This document shows, in pieces, positions 1-8,760 of a DNA stretch of 19,751 bases. Below the pieces are notes generated by a model. It made no database searches. It worked only from the letters and a program-made list of their open reading frames with translations, and was not told the origin of the DNA. The stretch's first letter is position 1; each line of letters begins with the position of its first letter. The translations under genes and the position numbers were made by a program. Source of the DNA: Leptospira abararensis. Its GTDB lineage: Bacteria > Spirochaetota > Leptospiria > Leptospirales > Leptospiraceae. The DNA lies in assembly GCF_016918735.1 (NCBI RefSeq), contig NZ_JAFFPR010000032.1, positions 1 to 19,751 of the forward strand. Reading direction: 5' to 3'.

Positions 1-214
1 CGCATTGGTTCGTTTGAAAGAAGAAGAAATCCAATATCTTAATGACTGGGTTTCTAAAAATTCGGGATCTCCAATCATGAAATAAATGTTTTCCAAAACC
101 CTTTTTATCGATTAATTTCATAAATTGTTTAGGAAGTATTTGGTCCGTATCAATATCTTCTCTCGGGATAGTGACTGCCACTCCCGTATGGATTGTCCAA
201 TTTACTACGCTCAT
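1..214 (-). CDS. leuD: 3-isopropylmalate dehydratase small subunit, 5' part (cut by window edge)
   Basis: LeuD pairs with LeuC to isomerise 2-isopropylmalate to 3-isopropylmalate in leucine synthesis. The visible N-terminus starts [14 protein letters not shown] and carries the family signature [12 protein letters not shown] followed by [11 protein letters not shown], which matches the start of the LeuD swivel domain. The start codon overlaps the leuC stop as ATGA (214-211), so the two are translationally coupled. Only 71 codons are inside the window. After DWR (about residue 49) the frame reads [17 protein letters not shown], which does not look like the usual '..NPDFVLN..' stretch. The +1 frame gives [10 protein letters not shown], also not convincing. 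A frameshift or simple divergence cannot be separated here. Identity as leuD is firm from the first 49 residues and the operon position; integrity is unknown. Confidence 0.85.
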   Translation of the reverse strand, partial: MSVVNWTIHTGVAVTIPREDIDTDQILPKQFMKLIDKKGFGKHLFHDWRSRIFRNPVIKILDFFFFQTNQC

Positions 215-1614
215 ACCAATTTCCTCACATCTGTAAATTTTCCGGTCACTGCCGCAGCCGCTGCCATAGAAGGACTGACTAAATGAGTTCTCCCACCCCT
301 GCCTTGTCTACCTTCGAAGTTACGGTTAGAAGTAGACGCACATCTTTCTCCTGGTTTTAATACGTCATCGTTCATCGCAAGACAAAGCGAACAACCTGGC
401 TCTCTCCATTCAAATCCAGCTTCCATAAAAATCTGATCCAAACCTTCTCGTTCTGCCTGACGTTTCACAGAGCCTGAACCCGGAACGACCAAAGCTTGCA
501 CATTCGGATGGACTTTTTTTCCTTTGGCAACTTCTGCTGCGGATCTCAAGTCTTCTATCCTTGCATTCGTACACGAGCCGATGAATACTTTATCAATTCT
601 AATTTCTGAAATGGGTGTTCCTGGTTTTAAACCCATATATGCAAGTGCATTCTCTGCAGTTTCTTTTGCTCTGGCGTCTAAGATTTCTTTTGGATTCGGA
701 ACAATACCGTCGATAGGCAAAGACTGAGAAGGATTGGTTCCCCAGGTCACTTGGGGTTCTATATTAGAAATATCTAATTCAATCATCTCATCAAAAACTG
801 CATCGTCATCAGTGAAGAATGTTTTCCAATATTCTATTGCTTTCCGAAAACTTTCTCCTTTTGGGACAAGCTTTCTATCTTTCAAATAATCAAATGTGAT
901 CTGGTCCGGTGCTATGAGACTTGCCCTAGCTCCCGCTTCGATACTCATATTACAAAGAGTCATTCGACCTTCCATAGAAAGAGAACTAATCCATTCACCT
1001 GAATATTCCATAGTGAATCCCCTGCCCCCAGAGGTTCCAATCTTTCTTATGAGTTCTAAGACTATATCTTTTGCAGTGATACCAAATCCAGGTTTACCTA
1101 CAAATCGGACAAGCATCGATTTTGTTTTTGCCTGCTTCAGAGTTTGTGTCGCTAACACATGTTCGACTTCACTAGTCCCTATCCCGAAAGCTAATGCACC
1201 AAATGCTCCATGTGTTGCAGTATGAGAATCTCCGCATACGATTACAGATCCAGGGATAGTAAAACCTAATTCAGGACCTAAAACATGGACAATCCCTTGT
1301 TCGGGATCGTCCGGTCCGAATAAACGGATTCCAAAATCTTTACAATTTTTCTCCATGGTATCGATCTGCAATCGGGAGATCGGTCCTGCTGCGTCTCGGT
1401 TGTTACGATCCTTTGTGGAAACATTATGATCCACAACTCCAAAGGTGAGATCTGTCCTTCTTACCTTTCTATTTTTCGCTCTTAATCCTTCGAAAGCTTG
1501 AGCAGAAGTCACTTCATGAAGGATATGCCTGTCTACATATAGAATTGTTTCAGAGTCGGAATTTTCTAAGATCCGATGACTTTCCCAAATTTTGTCGTAA
1601 AGAGTTTGTCCCAT
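211..1614 (-). CDS. leuC: 3-isopropylmalate dehydratase large subunit
   Basis: LeuC is the aconitase-fold, [4Fe-4S]-containing subunit of isopropylmalate isomerase in the cytoplasmic leucine pathway. The 467 residues match the bacterial LeuC length (about 466). Seen in the sequence: N-terminal LYDKIWESH, the PISRLQ and [20 protein letters not shown] blocks, and three cluster-ligating cysteines at about 348 (GSCTN), 408 and 411 (PGCSLC), followed by NRNFEGRQG and [10 protein letters not shown]. The start ATG at 1614 has AGAGGG about 8 nt upstream. A promoter-like pair lies upstream at 1633-1661. It is first in the leuCD operon and divergent from a LysR gene, the usual arrangement for a regulator of the adjacent biosynthetic operon. 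No damage is visible. Confidence 0.97.
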   Translation of the reverse strand: MGQTLYDKIWESHRILENSDSETILYVDRHILHEVTSAQAFEGLRAKNRKVRRTDLTFGVVDHNVSTKDRNNRDAAGPISRLQIDTMEKNCKDFGIRLFGPDDPEQGIVHVLGPELGFTIPGSVIVCGDSHTATHGAFGALAFGIGTSEVEHVLATQTLKQAKTKSMLVRFVGKPGFGITAKDIVLELIRKIGTSGGRGFTMEYSGEWISSLSMEGRMTLCNMSIEAGARASLIAPDQITFDYLKDRKLVPKGESFRKAIEYWKTFFTDDDAVFDEMIELDISNIEPQVTWGTNPSQSLPIDGIVPNPKEILDARAKETAENALAYMGLKPGTPISEIRIDKVFIGSCTNARIEDLRSAAEVAKGKKVHPNVQALVVPGSGSVKRQAEREGLDQIFMEAGFEWREPGCSLCLAMNDDVLKPGERCASTSNRNFEGRQGRGGRTHLVSPSMAAAAAVTGKFTDVRKLV

Positions 1615-1632
1615 ATTTCCCTCTTGATAAAT

Positions 1633-1661
1633 AATATATCAAATTAATCGATATAATGCAA
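1633..1661 (-). promoter_or_regulatory. Putative sigma70-type promoter of leuCD
   Basis: On the minus strand TTGCAT (1661-1656) and TATATT (1638-1633) are separated by 17 nt, about 20 nt before the leuC start codon. An imperfect dyad, TATATC (1635-1640) and GATATA (1650-1655), overlaps it and could be a regulator half-site pair. Inferred from spacing and match only. Confidence 0.6.
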
Positions 1662-1679
1662 ATAAATTGGTTTTATAAA

Positions 1680-1702
1680 ATATATAACTAAAAGTTATAT
1701 AT
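1680..1702. promoter_or_regulatory. Perfect 9-bp inverted repeat, likely LysR operator
   Basis: ATATATAAC (1680-1688) and GTTATATAT (1694-1702) are perfect inverted arms around a 5-nt spacer, and the dyad contains a T-N11-A core (T1685, A1697), the classic LysR-type binding motif. It sits 4 nt before the LysR start codon, so binding there would block or limit LysR expression (autoregulation) and it is close enough to act on the divergent leuCD promoter. Function is inferred. Confidence 0.6.
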
Positions 1703-1706
1703 ATAA

Positions 1707-2609
1707 ATGGAATTCAGACAGATCATTTATTTTCTAGAAATCTCAGAATCAGGTACTTTTCAAAAGGCAGCAACTCGACTGGGATTGACACAACCCGCGC
1801 TCTCAAGACAGATCTTTCTTTTGGAAAAGGAATTGGGAGTCACCGTCTTAGAAAGAGGAGGAAGGTCGGTTCGACTCACTCATGAAGGGGAAAGGTTTTA
1901 TCAGTATTCGATTAGAATGAAAGAATTATGGGAAGAAATACAAAACGGCTTTTCTAAAGATAATGAACTAAAAGGTAACTTTTCTATTTCTGCGGGAGGG
2001 ACGGTCTCCGCCTGGATCTTACCTCAAATCTTAAAAGACATTCTGAATAAAAGACCAGGACTTTCACTTTCGGTAAGAGAAGGAGATGCTAAGGAGACTA
2101 AGGACGCAGTGTTAAAAGGAGAAGTGGATCTTGGGATTTTGACTGGTCCTATTTCTGAGCCTAGTCTAAATGTTTTAGAATTTCTATCCGACAGGATCTT
2201 TCCTGTCGCAGCCAAAGCTCATCCCATTTTTCTTAAAAAGAAAATTAGAATAGAGGATCTAAAAAAACAATCCTTTGTGTTCTTCCATCCAGGTTCGGCT
2301 CTTAGAAAAGCTGTGGAAAAGAAAATAAAAAAATTTTCAAAAGAATTTGGATCTAAAATCGCGATGGAACTGAGAAGCGTTGAATCTGTAATCAAATCAT
2401 TGGAAGCGGGGCTTGGAATCGGTTTTTTATCAGAATATTCGATAAGTTCAAAATTGGGAAAAATTAAATTCGAAGATTGGAACGTGGAACGGAAATTTTA
2501 CCTCTGTTATCGCAAGAAATCTGGACCTGCACTGGCACTACTCGCAGAAGATATTTTAAGATCCGCTGAGAAATGGAGGTTAGAAAAAGAAACCTCTCAC
2601 CCTTCATAA
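1707..2609 (+). CDS. LysR-family transcriptional regulator, probable regulator of leuCD
   Basis: A 300-residue LysR-type regulator of normal length. Residues 1-60 form the winged helix-turn-helix (FRQIIYFLEISESGTFQKAA, LTQPALSRQI, LEKELGVTVLER), followed by the linker helix and a substrate-binding domain from about residue 90 (FSISAGGTVSAWILPQILKD) to the end. The start ATG has no Shine-Dalgarno site and lies just after the inverted repeat, so expression may be autoregulated. It is divergent from leuC with a 92-bp gap, which by the usual logic of LysR regulators suggests control of leuCD, probably in response to a leucine-pathway intermediate. The effector cannot be read from the sequence. 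Confidence 0.93.
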   Translation: MEFRQIIYFLEISESGTFQKAATRLGLTQPALSRQIFLLEKELGVTVLERGGRSVRLTHEGERFYQYSIRMKELWEEIQNGFSKDNELKGNFSISAGGTVSAWILPQILKDILNKRPGLSLSVREGDAKETKDAVLKGEVDLGILTGPISEPSLNVLEFLSDRIFPVAAKAHPIFLKKKIRIEDLKKQSFVFFHPGSALRKAVEKKIKKFSKEFGSKIAMELRSVESVIKSLEAGLGIGFLSEYSISSKLGKIKFEDWNVERKFYLCYRKKSGPALALLAEDILRSAEKWRLEKETSHPS

Positions 2610-2729
2610 AAATCAGAATCAGGCAATCATTCGATACAAATTCGATTTTATATAAGAAGGCAAAACTATGTTTTAGTTCGATCTACAAAATAATATTACA
2701 ATGGCGCAACTGGAGGAATTTGCTCCAAC

Positions 2730-4034
2730 TCAAAAATTAAAACGATAGTTGGCACCGACTTGAACGGATGTCAATACCGTCTTCGAATCATATAAGATCG
2801 GGATTAAGATTTGTGGCCCATAAAAGCTTAGTAAGATTTGGGACGGATCTGTATTTCCCCCGTCTTCGTTTTCCGTTATATATCCTGATTTTAATTTGTT
2901 ATTTAAGGTCATGTTGCTTGTTTCCAAGAATAAACTTAAGTCACCTGAGATCTGTGTTGTGAATTTCACATTCACTTCGGTTCCAGTAGATTTCCATTGA
3001 TAATCCAGGCCATATTGATTGTATCTAAAAGAAGAGGCATCCAATCGAAATTCGTTGCTTCGAAACGAGGAAGGGCCTTGCATATCCAAGTGCAAAATCT
3101 GTCCTTGTAGAGTAAATCTTTCCCAAAATTTCCATTCAAACCCAATACCAAAACTGTAACCTTTGAGCGCACTGTTTGTTTCCCGATAACTCACTCGGTT
3201 GGGATTAATTCCAGTTGCGGTAATCCCTCCGAGACTATCGACTTCTTGAGCGGTCTTTGTCCAAATTCTTTCCACCCCTCCCAAAATTTGAAGATCTAAA
3301 ACCGGATGCGGATAAGGAGAAAAACCAATCCTGGAAGAAAGTTTTTGAAACTTTGTTTCCCCGTTGCCTAGCAGAACATTTGCAGTTTTTTCAGAACTGG
3401 AGGAAGAAGACCCACCCCCTCCTCCGAAAGATAACGTCTGGAAGCCACCTATGTCTAAATTTCCTTTCGCTTCCGTTCCGCGAATCTCCAAGCTGAACCG
3501 ATTCCAAGTGTAAAACAAACGCGTTGTTGCACTGTGATTTTTACTTTTATAAGGAGTGGATTGCAGTTCGGCCTGACCACCACTGCTAAAAAGAAGTCCA
3601 GCATACTGAATTGTCTGAAAGAAAGGGCGAAGCTCCGATTGACTCTCACCACTTCCAACCCCGAAGGAACCTTCTAGATAATGACGTTTTGATTTTGAAA
3701 GTTGTTCTTGCTTGGTTTTAAGCTTCTCTTCTTCTAGCTTTTGCTTTTCTGCGAGTTCTTTTTCCTCTTTGATTTTCTTATCTTTCTCTAAAATCAAAGC
3801 TTCTTTTTTTAGCGTAGCGGAATCCGTCCCCTTCCCATAAGAAACTTTCTGAACCGCAGACTTAGGAAACACTTTCGTATTCCCGTTTGCAAGTTTGATG
3901 GTCACAGAATCCTTATCTTGGGCTAAAACCGAACCTTCTAATTTTTCTCCGGACTTGAGGAGAATTGTTTCACTACGAAGAGATAAGTTTGCAAAAAGCA
4001 GTGCTGCGAACCATAAGGGAATAATTTTTTTCAT
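2730..4034 (-). CDS. Predicted outer-membrane beta-barrel protein with N-terminal periplasmic domain
   Basis: I choose the ATG at 4034 (MKKIIPLWFAALLFANLSLRS), which begins a good Sec signal peptide. An upstream in-frame ATG at 4094 would add 20 residues in front of the signal and is less likely. After the signal comes a small domain (ETILLKSGEKLEGSVLAQDK...KVFPKSAVQKVSYGKG) of a kind common in Leptospira exported proteins, then a charged coiled coil of about 50 residues rich in K and E, then about 300 residues of alternating polar and aromatic strands ending in GANYRFNF. The terminal Phe is the usual C-terminal signal of barrels inserted by the Bam machinery. A Gly/Ser loop (GGGGGSSSSSSE) lies in the barrel. 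No substrate or function can be assigned. It is convergent with the LysR gene. Confidence 0.8.
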   Translation of the reverse strand: MKKIIPLWFAALLFANLSLRSETILLKSGEKLEGSVLAQDKDSVTIKLANGNTKVFPKSAVQKVSYGKGTDSATLKKEALILEKDKKIKEEKELAEKQKLEEEKLKTKQEQLSKSKRHYLEGSFGVGSGESQSELRPFFQTIQYAGLLFSSGGQAELQSTPYKSKNHSATTRLFYTWNRFSLEIRGTEAKGNLDIGGFQTLSFGGGGGSSSSSSEKTANVLLGNGETKFQKLSSRIGFSPYPHPVLDLQILGGVERIWTKTAQEVDSLGGITATGINPNRVSYRETNSALKGYSFGIGFEWKFWERFTLQGQILHLDMQGPSSFRSNEFRLDASSFRYNQYGLDYQWKSTGTEVNVKFTTQISGDLSLFLETSNMTLNNKLKSGYITENEDGGNTDPSQILLSFYGPQILIPILYDSKTVLTSVQVGANYRFNF

Positions 4035-4314
4035 AATTTGAACCAATTCAAAACAGGTATCGGAGGATCTTAACATATTGGCATCTATATGCAAATCGAT
4101 TAAACAATTTAATGTTCGATTAGAATGAAAAAAACTAAGCTTTTGGAATTACTATTAAAAATTAATAACCCGAGTCACAGGATGGCCTACTTTCATTATT
4201 ATTACTTTTCAATCCAACAAAGTTACAAGATGAAACAAACATTCAATCAGAAAAGTTCTTGCGATACTTTTTGATCATCATCGGAGGAAGATTTAATTGA
4301 AAAAATAAAGTCTG

Positions 4315-5841
4315 TTGTTAGTGAAATTCAATTTTTCTCGTCTCATATCATTAGATAATCATACCAGAACCGGACTGCAAATTTTGAGCGATATTCCCTT
4401 AATTCCCACTGACCAACTTGCTAAATTTGAATTTAATGATGACCTGCTCAGTAGTTATCGTAAGAGCAAACAAATCCCGCTCGATCTTTATGATCGAGAT
4501 GGCAAACTCATCATGGCAAAAAAAAAGAACGCAACGGAAGAGGATTTTGGTAAACTTTTAAAGATTGAGTTACAAGGAGCCTATTGCCTTACATCTGAAA
4601 CTAAAAAAATTCGTGTAATTTCCGGAGATACGGCAGACCCTCGTCAAACAAAACTTTTTGACCCAGACAAAACTACGGAATTTGCCAAACAAACTGAAGC
4701 GCTGATTCTTGAGTTAAAAAAAGAAGCATTCAATTCGGATCATGCACTACGAGTTCACAAATCAATCGGAAAAGTTTTAGATGATTTCACTAGCAATCCA
4801 GATTTTGAATCTGGATTATTTAATATATTAGAAATTTTGAATTATGCTGGCGTTCCAGTGGAATCGGAACTCATGACCAAACGAACAATTGTCGCGATGG
4901 GTATGAAAGTCCGTACCAAAAAGATAGGTATGGGCGAAGATAAAAAACCCAATAAAAAAGACCATCTTTCGGTAATGACGGCAAGTTTTCTTGCGGATAT
5001 TGGTTATTCAAAGTTAGTTCTTCCAGACAAACCAAACTTGACTAAAGAAGAATACAATTCAATCCAACAACATCCGATTATAAGTTACTTAATGACTCTT
5101 GCAGCACCAGAAATTACGCAAGAAATTCGTACTCTTGTTTTGAACCACCATAGACCATTTCGAGGTAACTCAATAAATAATAACTTCCCTGACAATAATA
5201 CAGTATTTAGAAAGTTGATGGTAATTAGGGATAAGTTTATAAAAGATCCAAGTAAAAAAATGATTGTTGCTGATATAGATGCACAACTTCGAATCCAAGA
5301 ATCGAATGTAAACTCAGTCAATTTTGAAGAAGATATAGCAATTTTGTCTCTTGCTAGTGAATATGCAAGTTTAACAACAAATCAACCGTGGCGCCCAGCC
5401 TTCAATTCAGCAACAGCATTAAAAATGATTGTAAATGATTCGTTTTTTTCCTATAGCAATAGAAACATTCGTCACTTATTGGACTATGTCGGTGCCAGTT
5501 TAACCAATAATCAAAATATAATTAACGTAGGTGATTATGTAATCACCGCTTCTATTGATTCTGAAAAACAGGCACATTTTGATATCTGTAAAATTTTAGA
5601 AATCGATCGCTTCCAGACCCGCCCAATGATCCAAAGAATATGCACCATCAAACCTTTGTTTAAAAAAGGGATTAAGTATCGAATTGCCGATTTTGATATT
5701 AACGAAATTCGTATGGACAAACGAAGAGCAGTGATTGACCTTGCAGGCCAGACATCCAGTACCCAAAGGATCATTTACATTATAGATCCAGAAATGAACG
5801 CACCTCTTTATGATGCAGCCAGAAAGATGGACATTTCTTAA
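4315..5841 (+). CDS. HD-GYP-like domain protein with degenerate HD motif
   Basis: 508 residues, cytoplasmic. The N-terminal about 110 residues (QIPLDLYDRDGKLI, TEEDFGKLL) resemble the leader domain found before HD-GYP modules. The central part (about 150-300) follows the HD-GYP layout: LADIGYSKLVLP (225-236) at the place of LHDIGKxxxP, LTKEEYNSIQQHP (242-254) at the place of LTxEExxxxxxHP, and LNHHRPFRG (276-284) at the place of HHExxxGxGYP. The first His of the HD pair is Ala227 and the GYP tripeptide is not recognisable, so cyclic-di-GMP hydrolysis is doubtful; a sensor or scaffold role is possible. The C-terminal about 120 residues are unassigned. The start is uncertain: TTG at 4315 or GTG at 4321. 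The only good Shine-Dalgarno (GGAGGA, 4283) lies about 27 nt before TTG, and an in-frame stop at 4306 prevents a longer reading. Confidence 0.75.
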   Translation: MLVKFNFSRLISLDNHTRTGLQILSDIPLIPTDQLAKFEFNDDLLSSYRKSKQIPLDLYDRDGKLIMAKKKNATEEDFGKLLKIELQGAYCLTSETKKIRVISGDTADPRQTKLFDPDKTTEFAKQTEALILELKKEAFNSDHALRVHKSIGKVLDDFTSNPDFESGLFNILEILNYAGVPVESELMTKRTIVAMGMKVRTKKIGMGEDKKPNKKDHLSVMTASFLADIGYSKLVLPDKPNLTKEEYNSIQQHPIISYLMTLAAPEITQEIRTLVLNHHRPFRGNSINNNFPDNNTVFRKLMVIRDKFIKDPSKKMIVADIDAQLRIQESNVNSVNFEEDIAILSLASEYASLTTNQPWRPAFNSATALKMIVNDSFFSYSNRNIRHLLDYVGASLTNNQNIINVGDYVITASIDSEKQAHFDICKILEIDRFQTRPMIQRICTIKPLFKKGIKYRIADFDINEIRMDKRRAVIDLAGQTSSTQRIIYIIDPEMNAPLYDAARKMDIS

Positions 5842-5873
5842 CGGAACTCATTGTCTTTTACTTTCAAAACAAA

Positions 5874-5923
5874 GCGACCGCTAACGCACCCTTACGATCT
5901 CTCTCGCATGTTCACTGAGTAAG
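5874..5923 (+). repeat. Partial copy of the GCGACCGCTAACGC repeat
   Basis: GCGACCGCTAACGCACCCTT followed by ACGATCTCTCTCGCA matches the right half of the units at 7586 and 12272. The left arm of the hairpin is absent. It lies between the HD-GYP-like gene and the next membrane-protein gene. Confidence 0.6.
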
Positions 5924-5967
5924 AACGAAATGCTTGCGTAAAACCATCCTGACCATGAAATCAGCGA

Positions 5968-6525
5968 ATGCGCCGAAAACTCTGGATATTTGTATTTATT
6001 TTCAGCATTCTTTTTTCGTTGGGAGCAGAAGTCATCGCAGGGCTTGGTGGGTTTGCCAGTGCCTTTTCTTCTATAGAACTGGGATCGGGCACACTGCCAG
6101 GGGCTCGAGTGGGCGGACCATTCATACTAACGATCGTTCTAGTATTCTTGTTTCTCATCGTGTTATCATTTATTTCGTTACTCACTACCTCTGGAATACT
6201 GGGACTAATCAAAGGTATACTCCTGGGAGTGACCTTATGTCTGTTAGTTGACTACCTAGTTGTCAGAGGAAAAATCGAACCAGGCGATCCTGCAATCATA
6301 CGCCGCTTTGCAGGTCGTGGCGCGGCATTTATGTTCGTGTTTGTGCTCTGGGTTGGGATCCTGAATCCGTTACTATCGCAACTGGGAACTCAGCCAATCG
6401 AAGTTTTCAGTGCAAAAGATATAGTTGGAATTTTTTCTACCACAGGAATTTTTGTTTGCGGTTTCTTTGCCTGCATCGGTGTAATGAGGTATTACTGGAC
6501 GCGGGGAAAGAATTACAAAGTATGA
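5968..6525 (+). CDS. Polytopic membrane protein of unknown function
   Basis: 185 residues with about five hydrophobic segments: near 5-27, 52-72, 74-97, 118-138 and 148-172. The N-terminus MRRKLWIFVFIF and C-terminus RYYWTRGKNYKV are basic, which suggests both termini face the cytoplasm or a mixed topology. I recognise no family and no catalytic motif. The start ATG at 5968 has no clear Shine-Dalgarno; an upstream ATG at 5955 is in another frame. It is followed about 175 nt later by another integral membrane protein on the same strand, so the two may be co-transcribed. Confidence 0.7.
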   Translation: MRRKLWIFVFIFSILFSLGAEVIAGLGGFASAFSSIELGSGTLPGARVGGPFILTIVLVFLFLIVLSFISLLTTSGILGLIKGILLGVTLCLLVDYLVVRGKIEPGDPAIIRRFAGRGAAFMFVFVLWVGILNPLLSQLGTQPIEVFSAKDIVGIFSTTGIFVCGFFACIGVMRYYWTRGKNYKV

Positions 6526-6701
6526 AAAATCTGCATTCTTGGTAGTTTCAAAGTCGAAGGACAACCTTAAGTTGTGAGCCTTAGGAAATCGTTTACCAAA
6601 TTCTTCCTGAATGTATCCCCAAAAAAATATATGTTCACAACGAAGAATTGTCTCCACACATTATCCATCTAAGGAATGATTCAAACCAGAGAGTTTTCCT
6701 T

Positions 6702-7553
6702 ATGAATGTCGAATTGAGCATGGATCTAACATTATTCCTTTGGAACAGCACGATTGCCATTATCGCGGTAGCTCTTGTGACCTACCTGGCAAGCTTCCGC
6801 CAAACCATCCTTCTCATACTCGTTTTAGCCTTTGTTCTGTTAGCTGGTATTCAATTTATCAGCGACCCACACCATGATTCGATTGAAATCATGGGCTTTA
6901 TCAAGCTGATGCTGCTTCTACCTTTTGGCTTGGGAGCCGTTCTGGCCTTCGCTAGTTTTTCCGAAGATAAACAACAAAGGTTCCTGCTTCGCTTTTCCCG
7001 TTATATCAACTTTGCTGTGGTGGCAAATATCTTCGTTATGGTGTTCACTCCCGATGGCGGCACCTATCGCGGGTTCTTGAGCCGGTTTGTTTGTCTTGCG
7101 CTCCTCGTATGGTTAATTCAGGAAATGGCAAAAGAACGTTTCCAGACAACTCAGTTTGATCGCGGATTTTTCATCTTTCGATCCTCGCCTTTGCAATGGA
7201 TTTATTCTCATGCAGCTTACCGAATCGCACTCCTTTCCTTGCCAACCTTTGATAGCATTCAATACCTACTCCTGGAACCCTTGAGCCTTGTCGTCATGGC
7301 TGTCCTCTATCACTTTCACAAAAAACGTTTTGCTCTCTGCTATTATTTTGGTTTTGCGGACACGATTGTCGTCACTACACTAACGGTCGTTGGGCGGTTT
7401 CCGATTCGGTCCCCGTTCGAACTAAAGGGTCCTTATTTCAAAATTCTAACAGAAAATCAATGGGACATGGTATTTGTACCCATTCAGCTTGCAGTCATCA
7501 TTCTTACTTTACGGGCTATATACAAAAATTCCCCCCACTCAAAGAGGACATAA
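6702..7553 (+). CDS. Polytopic membrane protein of unknown function
   Basis: I start at ATG 6702 (MNVELSMDLTLFLW), which places the first hydrophobic helix near the N-terminus and has AGAG about 10 nt upstream. A TTG at 6648 would add 18 mostly polar residues. The 283-residue product has about seven or eight hydrophobic segments (for example TIAIIAVALVTYLA, TILLILVLAFVLLAG, LMLLLPFGLGAVLAFAS, INFAVVANIFVMVF, LVWLIQEM, LVVMAVLYHF, VFVPIQLAVIILTL). No signature motif is visible and no family is recognised. Its stop codon (7551-7553) is embedded in the left end of an oppositely oriented terminator hairpin. Confidence 0.72.
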   Translation: MNVELSMDLTLFLWNSTIAIIAVALVTYLASFRQTILLILVLAFVLLAGIQFISDPHHDSIEIMGFIKLMLLLPFGLGAVLAFASFSEDKQQRFLLRFSRYINFAVVANIFVMVFTPDGGTYRGFLSRFVCLALLVWLIQEMAKERFQTTQFDRGFFIFRSSPLQWIYSHAAYRIALLSLPTFDSIQYLLLEPLSLVVMAVLYHFHKKRFALCYYFGFADTIVVTTLTVVGRFPIRSPFELKGPYFKILTENQWDMVFVPIQLAVIILTLRAIYKNSPHSKRT

Positions 7554-7583
7554 AAAAACCCCACAAGTAATTGCGAGGTTTAC
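7550..7583 (-). terminator. Intrinsic terminator on the minus strand
   Basis: Read on the minus strand the sequence is AACCTCGCAA-TTAC-TTGTGGGGTT followed by a run of T. The stem has wobble pairs and the loop is four bases. No minus-strand gene is visible upstream of it (to the right), so it is an orphan. The same hairpin recurs at 11848 and 19585, so it appears to belong to a repeat unit. Confidence 0.65.
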
Positions 7584-7585
7584 AA

Positions 7586-7628
7586 GGCTTCGGTCGCTTT
7601 CCCGACCGCTAACGCGCCCTTACGATCA
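7586..7628 (+). repeat. Hairpin repeat GGCTTCGGTCGC...GCGCCCTTACGATC
   Basis: A palindromic unit: inner stem CGGTCG/CGACCG and outer stem AAGGC/GCCCT. It is nearly identical to the unit at 12272-12309 and the right half matches 5874. It follows directly on the terminator hairpin at 7550. Confidence 0.7.
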
Positions 7629-7753
7629 CATTTTTTTTTCAGCAAGTCGATCTAACTTTCGACCACTATGATTCTAAAAAAGCATTTAACTTTTTCCATG
7701 AAACATATTGCGTATACTTTCTTCATGGATTTTATTCCCCTTTTTAAAAAAAG

Positions 7754-7782
7754 TTTACATTTCTAGAAATTCATCCTATATC
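7754..7782 (+). promoter_or_regulatory. Promoter of the TfoX-domain gene, giving a near-leaderless mRNA
   Basis: TTTACA (7754-7759), 17-nt spacer, TATATC (7777-7782). The ATG is at 7793, so transcription would start only 2-5 nt before it. The gene has no Shine-Dalgarno site, which fits a leaderless or nearly leaderless transcript. Inference from spacing only. Confidence 0.55.
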
Positions 7783-7792
7783 TTTCAAAAAT

Positions 7793-8179
7793 ATGGCTAT
7801 CAATGATAAATTATTGGAACGTGTTCGGAAGTCTATCGAAGGACAGACGAATGTGGAAGAGAAGAAAATGTTTGGCGGTTTATGTTTCATGGTAAACGGC
7901 AAAATGTGCATTTGTGTTAGAAATGATGAAATCATGTGCAGAATCGATCCAGAAACTTTTGAATCCATTCTATCGAAGAAAAAGGCTCGCCCAATGATCC
8001 ATAACGGACACCTGATGAAAGGATTTGTTTTTGTTAAGGAAGAAAATATAAAAACAAAAAAAGAAATTGAATACTGGATTCAATTATCTCTCGAATACAA
8101 TAAAAAATCTCCACCAGCCAAGAAAACGAATCAAATAAAACCTTCCCCTAAAAAAAATAAGAAAGGTATTCTGGAATAG
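7793..8179 (+). CDS. TfoX N-terminal domain protein
   Basis: A 128-residue protein whose first about 95 residues match the TfoX/Sxy N-terminal domain (PF04993 type): the conserved KKMFGGLCFMVNGKMCICV block, then a region with DPETFE, and the PMxxxGxxMKGFVFV segment. The last about 25 residues are Lys/Pro/Asn-rich (PPAKKTNQIKPSPKKNKKG) and probably unstructured. The C-terminal TfoX domain is absent, as in many stand-alone family members. In gamma-proteobacteria TfoX/Sxy promotes competence, but small stand-alone versions elsewhere have no proven role, so I assign none. No operon partner is visible; a hairpin repeat lies upstream and about 840 bp of non-coding DNA downstream. Confidence 0.88.
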   Translation: MAINDKLLERVRKSIEGQTNVEEKKMFGGLCFMVNGKMCICVRNDEIMCRIDPETFESILSKKKARPMIHNGHLMKGFVFVKEENIKTKKEIEYWIQLSLEYNKKSPPAKKTNQIKPSPKKNKKGILE

Positions 8180-8667
8180 TAAGACTCCATTTGGTTTCTT
8201 GCGGATCAATTTTTTATGAACCACATTGAATCAAGAAAGCACTGATTCGCATCTGATTATTTTTATTTGGTTCTGGAAAAACTCTTATGTAAATTTATAT
8301 ATGCTAATAGATATTCATGAGCTGATTATTTCACCTAATGAACGCCATCATTGGGTTATCTATATTCAGCCGTAAAGTTCATGTTGTCGATGAACGAAAA
8401 CATCGATATTTTCTATCGGTATCACTAACTTCAAAGCCAGAATAAACATCAGGCACCATGGTAGGAGAAAGAGCTTAAGAAGAAATACAACTTGATCGTT
8501 GTATATTTTTTCTAAAACGATCCAGAGATCCTCCGAAACATTTTAAAGAAGACTAATTTTCGATCTAATACCCACATCTATCCTCAAAAAAAACCAAATT
8601 AAATGGCCGAGGTTCGCTATTTCTCATAGAAAATTATGTCTCATTTTTTTTGAGTTTCCCCCGAAAA

Positions 8668-8760
8668 TATAGTCGCCTTGAAGCCGATTGGCTTCCTAAA
8701 ATGGTCAATCTGTGACGAGTATAAGAGGGTCCCTTCTGGGATTGGCGACTGGATCTTCGA
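8668..8760 (+). repeat. Dispersed AAGCC-hairpin repeat, copy A
   Basis: This copy begins TATAGTCGCC and holds hairpin GAAGCC-GATT-GGCTTC (8680-8695), the stretch CCTAAAATGGTCAATCTGTG, a second hairpin GGTCCC-TTCT-GGGATT (8728-8743), and GGCGACT (8744-8750), which is the inverse of AGTCGCC at 8671-8677. So the ends of the unit can pair. Related copies are near 11684, 16556 and 19391, all in the same orientation. The frame starting TAT AGT CGC reads YSRLEADWLPKMVNL and then a stop. Confidence 0.7.

Noticed and set aside
896..1225. 109-codon plus-strand frame inside leuC
   Set aside because: Antisense shadow of a clearly conserved leuC; no ribosome site and no family resemblance.
6373..6657. 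94-codon minus-strand frame
   Set aside because: Overlaps the membrane-protein gene in antisense and has no recognisable content.
8668..8760. Repeat copies as integron attC sites or CRISPR repeats
   Set aside because: No RYYYAAC/GTTRRRY core sites, no regular spacing, no integrase or cas gene in the window.
8668..8760. Repeat as a known riboswitch class (cobalamin, TPP, c-di-GMP)
   Set aside because: The conserved boxes of those classes are not present and the copies do not consistently precede genes.
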